A stretch of DNA of 37,013 nt, taken from contig NZ_NFJC01000030.1 in the NCBI RefSeq assembly GCF_002159665.1, forward strand, positions 1 through 37,013. The letters are read 5' to 3'. Shown here piece after piece: positions 17,770 to 26,239 of this stretch. Source of the stretch: Desulfovibrio sp. An276 (GTDB lineage: Bacteria > Desulfobacterota > Desulfovibrionia > Desulfovibrionales > Desulfovibrionaceae). Position 1 is the stretch's first letter. Each line of letters opens with the position of its first letter. The notes beneath the pieces are model-generated. The model saw nothing but the letters and a program-made list of their open reading frames with translations, searched no databases and was not told the DNA's origin. Made by a program: the position numbers and the translations under genes.

Positions 17770-18876
17770 ATGAGGTACATACATGAACTGCCTGACTGGC
17801 CTAAATTTTCCTGGGATGACAAGCAGCTTTCCCAAATTATTGGTACAGCTCGCTACAAGCAGGGACTATTGGTTGGCAAATTAAGAAGTCTAGGGTTTGA
17901 TATCTGTGCTGAGGCCGGATTCGAAACGTTAGCCCTTGACGTAGTTAAGTCGAGCGAGATTGAAGGAGAAATGCTGGATATGGGACAAGTGCGTTCTTCC
18001 CTTGCTCGTAGACTTGGTATCAAACACGTTGAGAGTGTTTGTGTCAGTAAAAAAGTGGAAGGTGTGGTTGAAATGCTCATTGATGCCACACAAAAGTATG
18101 AAATTCCTTTAACAGAGCAACGGATTTTGCACTGGCATACAATGCTTTTTTCAGGAAAAGGAAGTCATCCTTTAAGAATAGGCAGTTGGCGTACTGAAAA
18201 AGATGGGGCAATGCAGGTTGTTTCTGGATATTATGGTCATGAGAAAGTGCATTTTGAGGCTCCTGCAGCAGAACGTTTGGAATCAGAAATAGGTCGTTTT
18301 ATCGAATGGTGTAATGCAGATCTGTCTTTAGATCCTATAATTCGGGCTGGAATAGCTCATCTGTGGTTTGTTATCATACATCCCCTTGAAGATGGAAACG
18401 GGCGCATAGCACGTGCCATAGCTGATTATATGCTTGCAAAAGCCGATGGCCTTCCGCAGCGATTCTACAGCATGTCTGCTCAGCTTGAGCATGAGCGTAA
18501 CGCCTACTACGAAATTTTAGAACGAATCGGAAAGGGGAGCATGGATATAACGCAATGGCTTGTATGGTTTATTGGATGTTTTGAACGGTCTATAGAAGCA
18601 TCAGAAAAGACTCTGGAACAGGTCTTGGTCAGGGCGCATGTTTGGAAACATGCTGTAGAATATCCCCTTAATGATCGTCAGCGCAAAGTGCTTGTGCGCC
18701 TGCTCGATAATTTTGAAGGGAAACTCACAAGCAGTAAATACGCAAAACTTGCAAAATGCTCTTCTGATACTGCTTTGCGCGATATCAAGGAAATGGTTGA
18801 GTACAATATTCTGAAACAGGGTGAAGCCGGCGGACGTTCCACATCCTATGTTCTTACTCAGACATCTGATGAATAG
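17770..18876 (+). CDS. Fic family AMP transferase with DUF4172-like N-terminus and wHTH
   Basis: Fic proteins usually transfer AMP from ATP to a Ser/Thr/Tyr of a target. The 368 residues carry the active-site motif HPLEDGNGRIAR (204-215; consensus HPFxxGNGRxxR, with catalytic His204). Upstream, SSEIEG (61-66) matches the inhibitory helix motif (S/T)xxxE(G/N), so this is an autoinhibited class II Fic. The N-terminal ~100 residues resemble DUF4172. The C-terminal ~70 (NDRQRKVLVRLLDNFEG ... SSDTALRDIKEMVE) are a winged-helix-like domain. AGGAGG lies 5-6 nt before the ATG. GC content and codon choice (many A/T-ending codons) differ sharply from the flanking genes, a sign of acquisition. No separate antitoxin gene is visible. 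The target is unknown. Confidence 0.9.
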   Translation: MRYIHELPDWPKFSWDDKQLSQIIGTARYKQGLLVGKLRSLGFDICAEAGFETLALDVVKSSEIEGEMLDMGQVRSSLARRLGIKHVESVCVSKKVEGVVEMLIDATQKYEIPLTEQRILHWHTMLFSGKGSHPLRIGSWRTEKDGAMQVVSGYYGHEKVHFEAPAAERLESEIGRFIEWCNADLSLDPIIRAGIAHLWFVIIHPLEDGNGRIARAIADYMLAKADGLPQRFYSMSAQLEHERNAYYEILERIGKGSMDITQWLVWFIGCFERSIEASEKTLEQVLVRAHVWKHAVEYPLNDRQRKVLVRLLDNFEGKLTSSKYAKLAKCSSDTALRDIKEMVEYNILKQGEAGGRSTSYVLTQTSDE

Positions 18877-19194
18877 CGACTGAAGATTGTAATGCGCAGA
18901 GAGGGGTAGATATCGGTGGATATTCTGGTGTAGGCCCAAGATACCATCTTGTTGGCAATCCATGTCAGACGACATCTATCTCTCAATACGCGAACCTTTC
19001 CGCATAGCCGATGTATTCAGATCTACTGAAGAATCAAGGCCTTGCACTTCTCTTGCCAACAGGCACAATCGGGGCTATTTCTCGACTTTCCTGCTGCATT
19101 CGTTGTGGTTTTTCAGGACAGACCTTCGCGTTGCGCCTGGCAAAATCCGTGCTGCGGGACAAATTCTACACAGGAAAAATCCAGGGAGTACAGC
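18877..19194. other. Gap between Fic gene and xseB
   Basis: The 318 bp hold no recognisable gene. Base composition changes from the AT-rich Fic island to the GC-rich host background somewhere around 19050-19150, so the right edge of the acquired segment probably lies here. No terminator or flanking duplication is obvious. Confidence 0.4.
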
Positions 19195-19479
19195 ATGAGC
19201 GAGACGAACGCGGCCGAGACGCAGGGCAACGACACCCCATCCTCCACCCCTTCCTTTGCGGAAAGGCTTGATCGGGCAAGGAAGATTGTCCAGCTTCTGG
19301 AACAGGGAGACGTGGACCTTGAGACGGGTGCCAGGCTCTACAAGGAGGCCAGCTCGTGCCTCAAGTTCTGCCGCGAGCGCCTTGAAAACGTGCGCAACGA
19401 GATTGAGCTTCTCAATGGCGAAATCCTGAAGGCGGACGACTTTCTCAATGCCGGCGCCCAGGACGAGGTAAAATTCTAG
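19195..19479 (+). CDS. xseB: Exodeoxyribonuclease VII small subunit
   Basis: XseB is the small helical subunit that binds the coiled coil of XseA to form ExoVII. The 94 residues contain SFAERLDRARKIVQLLEQGDVDLETGARLYKEA, which matches the family core of about 60 residues (a helical hairpin with the 'E-G' turn), followed by LKFCRERLENVRNEIELL. A polar N-terminal extension of ~18 residues is present. ATG 19195 has GGGAG 6 nt upstream. It stands 10 bp before the asparaginase gene. Confidence 0.93.
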   Translation: MSETNAAETQGNDTPSSTPSFAERLDRARKIVQLLEQGDVDLETGARLYKEASSCLKFCRERLENVRNEIELLNGEILKADDFLNAGAQDEVKF

Positions 19480-19488
19480 GCTGCGGCA

Positions 19489-20568
19489 ATGAAGAAGATA
19501 CTTCTGCTCGGCACCGGAGGCACCATAGCCTCCGTACAGGGGGAAAACGGTCTTTCCCCTGGCCTTGATACGGCCACCCTGCTCAGCTATGTGCCTGCTC
19601 TTTCCGCATTGTGCGAGGTGGAGACCCTCCAGGTCTGCGCCATCGATTCGACCAACATAACGCCCAGCCACTGGCAGCTCATGGTGCGCGCAATCGAGGA
19701 TCACTACCACGAGTACGACGGCTTTGTGCTGTGCCACGGAACGGACACGCTGGCCTACACAGCTTCCGCGCTCTCCTACATGGTCCAGAACGCGGACAAG
19801 CCCATTGTGCTCACTGGCTCGCAAAAGCCCATCAATCTTGATGTGACCGATGCAAGGACCAATCTTGAGGACAGCTTTCGCTACGCAGTGCACGAGGGCT
19901 CGCGCGGGGTAAGCATAGTCTTTGGCGGGAAGGTCATTGTTGGCACCAGGGCCAGGAAGGAGCGCACCAAGAGCTACAACGCCTTTTCAAGCCTCAACTT
20001 TCCCTATCCGGCAGTGGTGCAGGACGGGATGGTCGTGCGCTACTTCGAGGAGGCAAGGCCAGAAGCAGATGTTCGCTTTTTTCACGATCTGTGCGAGCGC
20101 GTTTGCGTGCTGAAGCTCACCCCGGGCCTTTCCCCGGATATCCTCACCTTTGTCTTTGAGCGCTATGAGGGCATAGTCCTTGAGAGTTTCGGTGTTGGCG
20201 GCCTGCCAGCTCCCCTTCTTCCCACCTTTCAAAAGCTCATGCACGAACATGGGTGCGACAGGCTGGTGGTCATGGCAACGCAGGTGCCAAGAGAAGGCAG
20301 CGACATGACAGTCTACGAGGTGGGGAGGCTTGCCCAGAGCGAAGGCCATTTGCTTGAGGCCTGCGACATGACCCTCGAAGCTGTCATCACCAAACTCATG
20401 TGGCTTTTGGGCTGCAGGGGCATGGGTATGGAAGAGCGCAGGGAGCTTTTCTACAGGGCCGTGAACCACGACATACTGTTTTGTCCGGGGAAGGGGCAGC
20501 TCAATCGCCCAACACTCCCGGGCACCAATGCCAGTGCCATGCAAGACAACGCAGCAAAAAGAGTGTAG
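19489..20568 (+). CDS. ansA: Type I (cytosolic) L-asparaginase
   Basis: The enzyme hydrolyses L-asparagine to aspartate and ammonia. The 359 residues begin with the first catalytic-Thr motif LLLGTGGTIAS, then show IDSTN, the second motif CHGTDTLAYTASAL (Thr-Asp pair) and the lysine in TGSQKP. No signal peptide is present, so it is the cytosolic AnsA type rather than the periplasmic AnsB type. The last ~25 residues are a polar extension. It sits inside the otherwise common xseB-ispA-dxs order. Confidence 0.92.
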   Translation: MKKILLLGTGGTIASVQGENGLSPGLDTATLLSYVPALSALCEVETLQVCAIDSTNITPSHWQLMVRAIEDHYHEYDGFVLCHGTDTLAYTASALSYMVQNADKPIVLTGSQKPINLDVTDARTNLEDSFRYAVHEGSRGVSIVFGGKVIVGTRARKERTKSYNAFSSLNFPYPAVVQDGMVVRYFEEARPEADVRFFHDLCERVCVLKLTPGLSPDILTFVFERYEGIVLESFGVGGLPAPLLPTFQKLMHEHGCDRLVVMATQVPREGSDMTVYEVGRLAQSEGHLLEACDMTLEAVITKLMWLLGCRGMGMEERRELFYRAVNHDILFCPGKGQLNRPTLPGTNASAMQDNAAKRV

Positions 20569-20631
20569 CATACCCCGAGCAAATTTCGGGAAAGGGTGTT
20601 TTGCCCGTTTCCCCTGGAGGTCGAAAGGATC

Positions 20632-21528
20632 ATGGACATGTCCCCGCAGGAAATAAAGGCACTGCTTCTTGAGCGAGCGGCTCTCGTGGAGGGAGCCCTG
20701 ACACGCCTGTGCGACAGCGATACCGGCGCACCGGCAAGGCTTCGGGAATCCATGCGCTACAGTCTTCTTGCCGGGGGAAAGCGACTAAGGCCTGTTTTGT
20801 GCCTTACTGCCGCAAGCCACTTCGGCACAGACGCGGAAGCTGTGCTGCCCTTTGCCTGCGGCATAGAGATGATTCATACCTACAGCCTCATTCACGACGA
20901 TCTGCCGGCCATGGACAACGACGATCTGCGCCGCGGACGCCCCTCCAACCACAAGGCCTTTGACGAGGCAACGGCCATTCTGGCTGGCGACGCCCTGCAG
21001 GCGGACGCCTTTGCCTGCATGGCAAGCTGCCCCCTGCCTTCCCAAAACGTGCTGAAGGCCCTTGGGCTCTTTGCGAAGGCTGCCGGCTCCTTAGGCATGT
21101 GCGGAGGCCAGGAACTCGACATGCAGTGCACTGGCACGCGCATCCCCATCAAGGATCTGGAGCATCTGCACGCCTTGAAGACCGGCGCCATTTTGCGCGC
21201 AGCTGTCGTGTGCGGAGGCCTTCTTGCCGGAGCGGACGAAAGAAGCATTGACGCACTTTCGGCCTATGGCGCCTCCCTTGGGGTTGCCTTCCAGATTGCG
21301 GACGACATCCTGGACGTGGTTTCGGACACAGAGACTCTGGGCAAGCCCGCTGGCTCGGACGAGGAGCAGGACAAGAACACTTATCCGGCACTCCTTGGTC
21401 TTGAGCGCAGCAGGGAGCTTGCAAACATGCACGCCCAAAAGGCCATTGCTGCCCTTGACGGCATGGAAGGCAGGGATGCGGACTTTTTGCGCGGCCTTGC
21501 CCTGTACACTGTGAAAAGAGTCAAGTGA
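20632..21528 (+). CDS. ispA: Farnesyl/geranylgeranyl diphosphate synthase
   Basis: A trans-prenyltransferase that condenses IPP with DMAPP and GPP to make FPP, or possibly GGPP. The 298 residues show GGKRLRPVL, the first aspartate-rich motif DDLPAMDNDDLRRG, KTG, GVAFQIADDILD (second aspartate motif) and a C-terminal KRVK end. Product length cannot be told with certainty from sequence. ATG 20632 follows GGAGG...AAAGGA. A second ATG two codons later is also possible. It is 7 bp upstream of dxs, the classic xseB-ispA-dxs arrangement. Confidence 0.93.
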   Translation: MDMSPQEIKALLLERAALVEGALTRLCDSDTGAPARLRESMRYSLLAGGKRLRPVLCLTAASHFGTDAEAVLPFACGIEMIHTYSLIHDDLPAMDNDDLRRGRPSNHKAFDEATAILAGDALQADAFACMASCPLPSQNVLKALGLFAKAAGSLGMCGGQELDMQCTGTRIPIKDLEHLHALKTGAILRAAVVCGGLLAGADERSIDALSAYGASLGVAFQIADDILDVVSDTETLGKPAGSDEEQDKNTYPALLGLERSRELANMHAQKAIAALDGMEGRDADFLRGLALYTVKRVK

Positions 21529-21535
21529 GGCAGCA

Positions 21536-23458
21536 ATGGACAATCAGACACCCTATCTGAAAACACTGAATCTTCCGGACGGCCTGCACGATCTCACAAA
21601 CGCGGAGCTGGAAAGGCTTGCAACCGAGGTGCGCACGCGCATTTTGGACGTCTGCTCCACAAACGGCGGCCATCTTGCGCCGAGCCTTGGCACTGTGGAG
21701 CTCACCCTGGCCCTTTTGTCCGAGCTCGACATGAACAAGGATCAGCTCATCTGGGACGTGGGCCATCAGAGCTATCCCTTCAAGATCCTCACAGGCAGGG
21801 CAGAGGCCTTCTCCACCCTGCGCAAGAAGGACGGCCTGGCAGGCTTTCCGAGGCGCGCAGAAAGCCCCTACGACGTGTTTGGCGTAGGCCACTCCTCGAC
21901 ATCCATCTCGGCTGCCCTGGGCTTTGCGGCTGCAAGGGATCTGAGCGGCCTTGACCACCACGTGGTGGCAGTCATAGGCGACGGAGCACTTACAGGCGGC
22001 GAGGCCTTCGAGGGGCTGAACCTTGCAGGCCATCAGGGAAGGCGCCTCATTGTCATCCTGAACGACAACGAGATGTCCATTGCCCCCAACGTAGGCGCTC
22101 TCTCGCGCTTCCTCTCAAGGACGCTCACAAGGCGCTGGTTTCGCCAGACCCGCAAGGACGTGCTCTCCTTTTTGCGCACCATCCCCAGGGTGGGCGGCAA
22201 GCTTGCAGTCTACGCGGAGCGCGGAGAGTGGAGCTTCAAGTCCTTCTTCACGCCTGGCATGCTCTTCGAGGCCTTCCGCTTTGCCTACATAGGCCCTGTG
22301 GACGGCCACGACATCCCGACCTTGCGCCAGCATCTGGAGCGCGCCCTGGCAGTGGAGGACGGACCTGTCCTTTTGCACGTGCGAACCCAGAAGGGCCACG
22401 GCTTCCAGGCAGCAGAAGAGGATCCCACCCACTACCACGGTGTGGGGCACTTTGTGCCGGAGACAGGAAAACTCATTCCCTCCAAATCAGGTGTCCCCTC
22501 CTTTACCAAGATTTTCGGTCAGGAGCTGGTGCGCCTTGGCAAGAAGGACGCGCGCGTTGTGGCCATCACCGCGGCCATGCCGGACGGCACTGGCACAACG
22601 GCCTTCCAGCAGGCCATACCGGACAGGTTCTTTGATGTGGGCATCTGCGAACAGCACGCCATCACCTTCGCTGCAGGCCTTGCCTGCGCTGGCTACAGGC
22701 CCTTTGCCTGCATCTACTCGACCTTTTTGCAGCGCGCCTACGATCAGATTATACACGATGTCTGCCTGCAGGATCTGCCTGTCACCTTCTGTATAGACAG
22801 GGCAGGTCTTGTGGGCGAGGACGGAGGCACGCACCAGGGTGTCTTCGACATCTCCTATCTGCGTTTCCTTCCCAACATGCACCTTCTGGCCCCGAGGGAC
22901 GAGAACATGCTGGCCCGCTGCGTGGCTACGGCAGCGGACTTTGGGCACCCACTTGCCATACGCTACCCAAGGGGTGCTGCCTTTGGCGTGGAGGTGGATC
23001 AAGAGCGCGCCATTCTCCCCACTGGCAGGGGTGAAGTGGTAAAGGAAGGTTCGGACATAGCCGTTTTGGCTGTGGGGCGCTGCGTTCCCGTGGCCTGCGA
23101 GGCAGCAAGGACAGTGGAGGAAAAGTACGGCTGCTCCATCCGGGTCTTCGACCCCGTGTGGCTGAAACCCCTGCCGGAAGAGCAGATCCTGGACATCATG
23201 AAGAATTTCCGCTTCATTCTGAGTGTCGAGGAAGGAGCAGTGCAGGGCGGATTTGGCTCGTCCCTTCTGGAATTTGCCTGCGACAGAGGCCTTATGGGGG
23301 CTTTCGAGCTTTGCCGCATTGGCGTGCCGGACATGTTCATAGAGCACGCAACCCAGGCAGAGCAGCGTCACGATCTTTTCCTGGATGTGGACGGCATAGC
23401 GGAAAAACTGGGCCAGCTCGCGCAAAAGGCAGGCTTCAGCGCGAGATCAGAAGAGTAG
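21536..23458 (+). CDS. dxs: 1-deoxy-D-xylulose-5-phosphate synthase
   Basis: DXS condenses pyruvate and glyceraldehyde 3-phosphate, the first and often limiting MEP step, with thiamine diphosphate and Mg2+. The 640 residues (family 620-640) show GHQSYPFKILTGR, GVGHSSTSISAALGFA, the ThDP motif GDGALTGGEAFEGLN...NDNEMSI, HVRTQKGHGFQAAEEDP, then the pyrimidine domain with GICEQHAITFAAGLA and DRAGLVGEDGGTHQGVFD, and a C-terminal transketolase-like domain. GAGG precedes the ATG. It is the third isoprenoid gene in the window after ispG and ispA. Confidence 0.97.
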   Translation: MDNQTPYLKTLNLPDGLHDLTNAELERLATEVRTRILDVCSTNGGHLAPSLGTVELTLALLSELDMNKDQLIWDVGHQSYPFKILTGRAEAFSTLRKKDGLAGFPRRAESPYDVFGVGHSSTSISAALGFAAARDLSGLDHHVVAVIGDGALTGGEAFEGLNLAGHQGRRLIVILNDNEMSIAPNVGALSRFLSRTLTRRWFRQTRKDVLSFLRTIPRVGGKLAVYAERGEWSFKSFFTPGMLFEAFRFAYIGPVDGHDIPTLRQHLERALAVEDGPVLLHVRTQKGHGFQAAEEDPTHYHGVGHFVPETGKLIPSKSGVPSFTKIFGQELVRLGKKDARVVAITAAMPDGTGTTAFQQAIPDRFFDVGICEQHAITFAAGLACAGYRPFACIYSTFLQRAYDQIIHDVCLQDLPVTFCIDRAGLVGEDGGTHQGVFDISYLRFLPNMHLLAPRDENMLARCVATAADFGHPLAIRYPRGAAFGVEVDQERAILPTGRGEVVKEGSDIAVLAVGRCVPVACEAARTVEEKYGCSIRVFDPVWLKPLPEEQILDIMKNFRFILSVEEGAVQGGFGSSLLEFACDRGLMGAFELCRIGVPDMFIEHATQAEQRHDLFLDVDGIAEKLGQLAQKAGFSARSEE

Positions 23459-23462
23459 CAGT

Positions 23463-23487
23463 TCCCGGGCTCGACCTGGTCCCGGGA
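23463..23487 (+). terminator. Inverted repeat after dxs, possible weak terminator
   Basis: TCCCGGG and CCCGGGA form a perfect 7-bp stem with an 11-nt loop just after the dxs stop. There is no T-run, so it may only be an mRNA 3' stem. Confidence 0.3.
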
Positions 23488-23530
23488 CCGGGGCTGCGTA
23501 TTGGCCGAAATCTCCTATCGGGAAAAAGCC

Positions 23531-24166
23531 ATGACCACGAGCGCTTCCTTCTTTGCCAAAACCTCGCGCATCCTCTTCGGAGCCCATGAGGCCATGCGTG
23601 CCCAGCGTCCGGATCTTTTGGCAGGCCTTGAGCTTGCCAAGGATGCGGAGGCAGACTTTGCGAGCGTCTGCCTCCTTGAGGACGGGCTTCAGTGCAGGGC
23701 AGGTGAGGGCGATGGACAGCCGTATCCCTTGCGTGACGTGCTTGCACTGTGCACGCGCATAGCCCTTCCCCTGTGCCTTTTTGTGCGCGAATGCGCAGAC
23801 GAAAAGGCTCTTTTCGCCTGCCTTGCCGCCAGGGACGAGCTCCCCCTGCTTTTGGCGTCACGGGACAGGGACTTTCTTGCAAGGGCAAGGGAGAATGTCC
23901 CGGATATTGTCACAGGCTACATTGGGGGAGAGGATGATTCCTGCCAGATTGGCCCTGCCAGGGCCCTGGACGTAAGCCTTCTGCCGAAGGGTGTTGCCTC
24001 GGGCTGCAGACTGTGCAGCATGAAAGGCAGGGGCATCTTCACCTGTGTCATAGGCAACTGCTCCATGCCAGAGGTAGTGCGCATGAGCCTTGACGGCGCT
24101 GACGCCTTTTTGCTCGACGATCCGGGAGAGTTTGCCTTTTTGCGCAAGCGAAAGCCACAGGGATAG
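23531..24166 (+). CDS. Degenerate glycerophosphodiesterase-like protein
   Basis: This 211-residue protein follows the outline of the GDPD TIM-barrel family with its key residues replaced. GAHEAM stands where active enzymes have AHRG. RPDLLAGLELAKDAEADFASVCLLEDG aligns with the PENT...GAD-x-(V/I)E-x-D-x-x-TKDG region but lacks the metal-binding Glu/Asp. LRDVLAL matches TLEEVL, LLLASRDRDFLARARENVPDIVTGYIG matches the mid-barrel strand, and DAFLLDDPGEF matches the terminal DGI-TD-P motif. Catalysis is therefore unlikely and I infer a pseudoenzyme or regulator. There is no signal peptide. ATG 23531 is preceded by GGGAAAAAG. An earlier TTG at 23501 is possible. It is 72 bp after dxs and ends that block. 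Confidence 0.55.
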   Translation: MTTSASFFAKTSRILFGAHEAMRAQRPDLLAGLELAKDAEADFASVCLLEDGLQCRAGEGDGQPYPLRDVLALCTRIALPLCLFVRECADEKALFACLAARDELPLLLASRDRDFLARARENVPDIVTGYIGGEDDSCQIGPARALDVSLLPKGVASGCRLCSMKGRGIFTCVIGNCSMPEVVRMSLDGADAFLLDDPGEFAFLRKRKPQG

Positions 24167-24298
24167 GACAGGGGACACCTTGCAGAAACGCACTGCGTGA
24201 TTGCGAGTCGAGAATTGTTTGGGTGAACACTCAAATTGTGCAACAACCTGCTGCAAAAATTGCAGGCAGGTGCCAGGCAAAAGGCGCGGGGCGGGAAG

Positions 24299-24339
24299 CA
24301 AAAGGAAAACCCCGATTGATCATACGGACCAAACGGGGT
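24299..24339 (-). terminator. Rho-independent terminator of osmC
   Basis: On the minus strand ACCCCG / CGGGGT pairs around a ~19-nt loop and is followed by TTTTCCTTTT. It lies 37 bp after the osmC stop. A second strong inverted repeat (ACCTGC...GCAGGT with inner TGCAA/TTGCA) lies nearby at about 24248-24272 and may serve the rightward transcript. Confidence 0.6.
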
Positions 24340-24375
24340 GAATTGTGAACGAACCTTAGGGCTTGCGGCCTTCGG

Positions 24376-24789
24376 CTATTTCTTCCAATTGAAGGTAAAG
24401 ACCTGTTCGATTTCCGGACGGAAGGCGCCGTGCACGGGGCAGGAGTTGGCTGCGCGCTCGATCTGGGCCTTGTCCTTGTCGCTGTATTCCCTGTCAGGCA
24501 TGTCGAAGACAAGCTCAATCTTGCTGATGCCGTAGGGCTTGGTACGCATTTCCTTGTTGACTCGCATGGTCATCCCACTCACGTCGATGTTGTGCTTGCT
24601 GGCAAAGAAGGCCACTACGGTCATGGCGCAGGCGCCAAGAGAGGTGGCGCACAGCTCGACAGGGTTGAAACCGTCCAGGATGGCGTTGGGCTGGTCGCTG
24701 GAATGGGTTGTGAATTTGGCGCCACTCTGAAGGTGTTCGCATTCGACGTGCAGATCGCCCTTGTAGGTCAGTTGTGCAAAGTCTGCCAT
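24376..24789 (-). CDS. OsmC family peroxiredoxin-like protein
   Basis: OsmC/Ohr proteins reduce organic hydroperoxides with two cysteines. The 137 residues contain the first conserved Cys region NPVELCATSLGACAMTVV and the second in ANSCPVHGAF, spaced as in the family, so the enzyme is probably active. It looks closer to the general OsmC/YhfA branch than to Ohr. ATG 24789 has AAGGAT at 9 nt. The frame extends upstream but without resemblance. A good promoter lies at 24883-24911. It is monocistronic. Confidence 0.85.
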   Translation of the reverse strand: MADFAQLTYKGDLHVECEHLQSGAKFTTHSSDQPNAILDGFNPVELCATSLGACAMTVVAFFASKHNIDVSGMTMRVNKEMRTKPYGISKIELVFDMPDREYSDKDKAQIERAANSCPVHGAFRPEIEQVFTFNWKK

Positions 24790-24882
24790 GGTATCTATCC
24801 TTGTGGTATTGGTTGAAAGTTTTGTGAAGAGATTCTTTCCTGAAGGCCTTTGTGCAGTCCTGCAGGCAGGAAAATTGGACAC

Positions 24883-24911
24883 ACTATAGCAGCTGGTCCA
24901 AGGGGCTGCAA
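24883..24911 (-). promoter_or_regulatory. Likely sigma-70 promoter of osmC
   Basis: On the minus strand TTGCAG (24906-24911) and TATAGT (24883-24888) are separated by exactly 17 bp, and TG-n precedes the -10 box (extended -10). The boxes lie about 95 bp upstream of the osmC ATG. Confidence 0.5.
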
Positions 24912-24968
24912 TGCCAAAACATCTAAAAATGCGGAAAGCGGACAGGAAGGCGGACAGGAAAGAGGAGT

Positions 24969-25298
24969 CTAGCCAAGGATGGTGGCAAGCCTTGCCAGGG
25001 CATCTTCCATGACGTCTTGGGGGACACTTTCCAGGCGTTTGCCCTGCAGTGCCCGCACATCCAGAGCGCGGGGCTGGTCGCAGCGAATCACCCCTCTTGT
25101 GACTGTGCCGCAGCCATCAAGCGATACCGCGAATCCGGCTGTGCGGGCAACATTGCCGTCAGTGATTGGCAGGACAATGGGAACCTTCGTGCAGGCGTTG
25201 AATCTGTCGGGCGACACTATCAACACGAGACGGTTTCCCTGAAGTTTATGCCCTGTGGCAGGATCCGGGCTCAGCTGAAAAATATCTCCGCGCCGCAT
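24969..25298 (-). CDS. PemK/ChpB (MazF superfamily) endoribonuclease toxin
   Basis: Toxins of this family cleave mRNA at short sequences and arrest growth. The 109 residues from ATG 25298 start with MRRGDIFQLSPDPATGHKLQG and continue with RLVLIVSPDRFNACTKVPIVLPIT, GFAVSLDG, GVIRCDQPRALD and a final DALARLATIL, matching ChpB/PemK over the full length. The conserved RGDI and CDQ(P)R positions are present, so the toxin looks intact. Its ATG overlaps the stop codon expected for the restored antitoxin frame (TGATG), the usual coupled layout. The upstream antitoxin is frameshifted as sequenced. Confidence 0.88.
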   Translation of the reverse strand: MRRGDIFQLSPDPATGHKLQGNRLVLIVSPDRFNACTKVPIVLPITDGNVARTAGFAVSLDGCGTVTRGVIRCDQPRALDVRALQGKRLESVPQDVMEDALARLATILG

Positions 25299-25559
25299 CA
25301 GACAAGCTCCCTGCCCCCCCCCCAGGGCAAGAGCCGGTCCACGCGGCATCTTCGCCAGAGAGAGGTGCTGATGCGTCGCATAGGATAACCAATTCCTTAA
25401 GGCTGTATTTCTTCCCCCGGATTGATTCGATTATCAGACGCCCTGCATCCACGGTCATGTGCACCCTGTCTTGCGGCTTCAGTTGCAGGATGTCCAGAAT
25501 CGCCGGGGAAGAGCCAGCATGGTAGAACCGCCTACCTTTCTCAAAGTGCCAGTGTACAT
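25298..25559 (-). pseudogene. PemI/MazE-type antitoxin with two homopolymer frameshifts
   Basis: Reading from ATG 25559, TLRKVGGSTMLALP is a typical PemI DNA-binding start. The frame then breaks in a run of four C (25505-25508 on the plus strand as G). It resumes one frame over with AILDILQLKPQDRVHMTVDAG, RLIIESIRGKKYSLKELV and APLSGEDAAW, and breaks again at a run of ten G (plus-strand C 25314-25323). Adding one base at each run gives a frame of 88 codons (87 residues; R100 PemI has 85) that ends GRELV and stops at TGA overlapping the toxin ATG. As written, no intact antitoxin is made, although an internal ATG at 25464 could give a C-terminal toxin-binding piece with an altered end. Sequencing error in homopolymers is a real alternative. 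Confidence 0.8.
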
Positions 25560-25758
25560 GATGAATATAACTATTTTTGCCAGAACAACAGTGAGGATAT
25601 GCGGGATCTTCCCTTTGCGGCCTTGCTGGACTAAAAGAAAGCTGTCAGTGGTTGTCCGACTCCTTTCCTGTTTTCGGAAAAACTACGGGCACTGCCAAAA
25701 CAACCCATCAATGCCCACAAGACGGCAAGGCTCAAGGCCCTGCCTTTGGATCTCTGCC

Positions 25759-26214
25759 ATGACCACCAATCGCGCATCATACCATGCCCTTTTGTATCTG
25801 ACACTTGTGTTCGCCCTTGTCCTTGCCTGTCCAGCACCGTCTGAGGCCCTGGTCAGGGAATACGGGCCTTCCTATCAGCGTTTCACCCTGGATGTGCCGG
25901 CCGGCTGGCAGGAAAAAATCGTGGACGACAGCGTTCAGCTCATCTCCGCGGACAAGAAGACTGTCCTGAGTGCCCGCCTCTTCCCCAGGGAGGGCAAGAG
26001 GATGGAGGCCCTGGTACACAAGGCAGCCAGAGACCTGAACGTGAGCGGCATACATCAGAAGGACGACAAGACCTGGGTGTTTTACGTAGCCTCCGAAAAC
26101 GTGCGTATCAGAAATTCCCTGCATATCCTGAAGGACTACGTGGTTCTCATCTCCGTAAGCGGCCAGATGGAGGCAGCAGATCCAGTCATTGCCTCGCTCA
26201 GGCCCAGGGAATAG
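25759..26214 (+). CDS. Small exported protein of unknown function
   Basis: The 151-residue protein starts with a clear export signal (polar N-terminus, then HALLYLTLVFALVLACPAPSEA). VLAC could be a lipobox, or cleavage may follow SEA, so it is either a lipoprotein or a periplasmic protein. The mature part (YQRFTLDVPAGWQEKIVDDSVQLIS...) has an alternating strand pattern of the kind seen in PsbP/DUF1795-like domains, which is only a fold-level impression. ATG 25759 gives the signal peptide. The frame continues upstream without sense. A strong terminator follows 25 bp after the stop. It stands alone. Confidence 0.7.
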   Translation: MTTNRASYHALLYLTLVFALVLACPAPSEALVREYGPSYQRFTLDVPAGWQEKIVDDSVQLISADKKTVLSARLFPREGKRMEALVHKAARDLNVSGIHQKDDKTWVFYVASENVRIRNSLHILKDYVVLISVSGQMEAADPVIASLRPRE

Positions 26215-26239
26215 CCATCCTTCCCTGTCGATTTTTCCT

